The notes under the pieces were generated by a model. It was not told where the DNA came from and made no database searches. It was given only the letters and a program-made list of their open reading frames with translations. Made by a program: the position numbers and the translations under genes. Positions 15,612 through 16,957 of a stretch of DNA of 16,957 bases are shown piece after piece (position 1 is the stretch's first letter; each line of letters opens with the position of its first letter). This DNA comes from Desulfobacterales bacterium HSG17 (GTDB lineage Bacteria > Desulfobacterota > Desulfobacteria > Desulfobacterales > Desulfococcaceae): assembly GCA_030377945.1 (NCBI GenBank), contig JAUCGD010000058.1, forward strand, positions 1 through 16,957. Reading direction: 5' to 3'.

Positions 15612-15667
15612 ACAATCGTTTAAAACACAGTCATAGCAAGCATATTAAATGAAAAACAATGAACGAT

Positions 15668-15853
15668 TTAAAATATTTTTGTGTTATATGTTGCTTGATT
15701 CATAATTCTTTCTTGTAAAGATTTTCTAAAGTCATCAGGACTTGATAATGCAAATTTTTTTTTTAATACCTCTTTGGGAAGGTGATTCGTCTCTCCAAAC
15801 GCTTTTGCACTCATTCTTCGGAAAACATGTGTGGATATATAGACTAAACCCAT
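15668..15853 (-). CDS. Small hypothetical ORF, possibly a gene remnant
   Basis: A 61-residue frame from ATG-15853 (75 residues if read from 15895). The sequence has a protein-like middle (HVFRRMSAKAFGETNHLPKEV) and is basic, but there is no clear Shine-Dalgarno and I recognise no family. It lies alone in a 566-bp stretch between the phosphodiesterase and peptidase genes, beside the selC-like fragment. It could be a remnant of a larger gene or noncoding. The rest of 15459-16024 shows nothing I can name. Confidence 0.25.
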   Translation of the reverse strand: MGLVYISTHVFRRMSAKAFGETNHLPKEVLKKKFALSSPDDFRKSLQERIMNQATYNTKIF

Positions 15854-16024
15854 TGTTATATGCCATTCTTCAACTATAATTTTTATATAAAACACATTTT
15901 AGCTGATTCCATAATAATAATTTTCAGGGTTTGAAGTGCTGTATACTCTATCACCAACAGCAATACTTGTTGAGCAATATTGACTGAAAATAAGCCAACT
16001 AGAAATTTATCCTTGATTGATAAC

Positions 16025-16852
16025 CTATTTTTTAGAACCAAGAATTTTTTCCAACATAGGTTTAAGTTGTATCACATGGTATTTAATATATTGATACTGT
16101 TTTAAATCTGCAATATCGGAAACCATTACTAAAGGAAGCTTTGCATCATCTGGGTGGTTACTGCCGTGAATGGTTTGATGTCCGGCATGGTCACTGGTAA
16201 TGACAATCAGATATCTTTTTTTTGATATGACAAATTCGGTTAATGGAGCGATGCTGTCGTCAATAAAAAAAAGCTCTTCCATATACCCTTCAGACATCCA
16301 ACCTTCCAGAGGCCCAGTTCTATCAAGTCCACTGATATGAATAAAACAAAATCTTTTTTGGTCCGAGTTTTTGAAAAAATCAAAGGCATTATCAACTGAA
16401 AAATCTGGGTCCATTCTATGTCGATCCACAGCGCCCGAAATCAGATACCCTAATTTTTCTTTAGAATAGAAAAAACCAGTTGTAAAACCTTCTGATTTTG
16501 CGTCATCAAAAATAGTTTTATGAGTTATTTGTTCCTGCCCAGGATTCCATATATTAACATTACGTCCTCCGTTTTCAGGCCCAACACCGGAAAACATGGC
16601 AGCATGGCTTAAAAGGGTCAGGGGTGGTTTTGTACTGTTCCCATCAAGTGTAAAAACACCTTTTGACATAAGTTTACTAATTGTTTTTGTAGTTTTTGGA
16701 CCAAGCGCATCTGGGTGTAAAGCATCTATAGAAATTATCAAAACAGACTGAATTTCTTCGGACAATGCCCAGAGCGGGATTATTGCCATAAAAACAATAG
16801 CAAGAATCGTAGATCTGAAATGATATTTGAGGTTAGTTTTAAAACTATTCAA
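16025..16852 (-). CDS. Exported type I phosphodiesterase/alkaline phosphatase-superfamily protein
   Basis: A 275-residue protein of the alkaline phosphatase fold, closest by eye to type I phosphodiesterase/nucleotide pyrophosphatases. A basic start and hydrophobic stretch (about 15-30, then ALSEE) look like a signal peptide, so it is probably periplasmic. Metal-site elements: SIDALHPDAL with Asp43, PPLTLLSHAAMFSG with the presumed nucleophile Thr79, LDRTG with Asp177, SDHAGH with Asp221/His222, and HG at 229-230. The usual D-x-x-G-H motif reads D-R-T-G-P, so one metal-ligand His is Pro181. I chose TTG-16852 because GGGGGAG lies just upstream; the TTG at 16891 lacks such a site. At 275 residues it is shorter than many relatives. 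Substrate unknown. Confidence 0.8.
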   Translation of the reverse strand: MNSFKTNLKYHFRSTILAIVFMAIIPLWALSEEIQSVLIISIDALHPDALGPKTTKTISKLMSKGVFTLDGNSTKPPLTLLSHAAMFSGVGPENGGRNVNIWNPGQEQITHKTIFDDAKSEGFTTGFFYSKEKLGYLISGAVDRHRMDPDFSVDNAFDFFKNSDQKRFCFIHISGLDRTGPLEGWMSEGYMEELFFIDDSIAPLTEFVISKKRYLIVITSDHAGHQTIHGSNHPDDAKLPLVMVSDIADLKQYQYIKYHVIQLKPMLEKILGSKK

Positions 16853-16856
16853 AATG

Positions 16857-16866
16857 CTCCCCCTTT
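16857..16866 (-). promoter_or_regulatory. Ribosome binding site deciding the phosphodiesterase start
   Basis: AAAGGGGGAG on the minus strand, 4 bases before TTG-16852, is the only strong Shine-Dalgarno in this region. Confidence 0.6.
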
Positions 16867-16903
16867 CTAAAAAAGTAAAAATACCTTCCAATCCATATAT
16901 TGT

Positions 16904-16957
16904 CTTTATTCAAACCAGATTCGGAAAAACTGAGGTAAAAAAGATAATCAACCCTGA
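16904..16957 (+). repeat. 54-bp inverted copy of larC at the window's right edge
   Basis: The last 54 bases are the exact reverse complement of 13222-13275 inside larC. Identity starts abruptly at 16904 and continues to the final base, so the true length is unknown. On the plus strand it reads larC codons (FIQTRFGKTEVKKIINP) with no start of its own. Confidence 0.95.

Noticed and set aside
15959..15979. Direct repeat AGCAATA twice
   Set aside because: Seven bases in AT-rich DNA can easily occur by chance and no other feature is attached.

Overview
This window is AT-rich bacterial chromosomal DNA with densely packed, mostly single-copy genes. The mix of genes (an orphan Tat-exported TRAP binding protein, LarC, a futalosine- or MTA-type nucleosidase, a selenocysteine-tRNA-like fragment and acidic coiled-coil proteins) and the AT-rich, low-complexity intergenic DNA would fit a low-GC member of the Desulfobacterota (Desulfobacteraceae-like). 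That placement is an inference from gene content, not a measurement. I found no CRISPR array, intact insertion sequence, rRNA gene or complete tRNA gene.

Region 1 (1-3702) is the most unusual part. A gene running off the left edge (minus strand) encodes a protein ending in a 20-22-residue acidic tandem repeat. It is divergent from a plus-strand run of a ParA/Soj-type ATPase, a small acidic protein, and a 492-residue protein with a long charged coiled coil, two C4 zinc ribbons of the topoisomerase type and a Lys/Arg tail. The shared 154-bp intergenic region holds two overlapping divergent promoter candidates. No ParB is visible. This looks like an undescribed ParA-centred, DNA-associated module.

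Region 2 (3703-6090) carries two independent plus-strand genes: an EamA/DMT permease behind a perfect extended -10 element, and a Tat-exported TRAP solute-binding protein without its membrane partners. It ends in a strong bidirectional terminator at 6025-6069.

Region 3 (15458 down to 6091, minus strand) is a tight gene train: PepT-like M20 peptidase, larC, pgpA (frameshifted in this sequence), recA, a 116-bp gap with interleaved inverted repeats, alaS, yejB, yejE and a nucleosidase. Most junctions abut or overlap (TAA-ATG, an SD inside a stop codon, ATGA, ATGAATAA), so translation is probably coupled. Peptide-related functions (M20 peptidase, YejBE) and nucleoside salvage are mixed with recA and alaS. 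The Yej ATPase and binding protein are not here.

Region 4 (15459-16957) is gene-poor. It contains a 5' fragment resembling selenocysteine tRNA, a short doubtful reading frame, and an exported phosphodiesterase-like protein. The last 54 bases are a perfect inverted copy of an internal piece of larC, which marks either a real inverted duplication or, more likely, a chimeric contig end.
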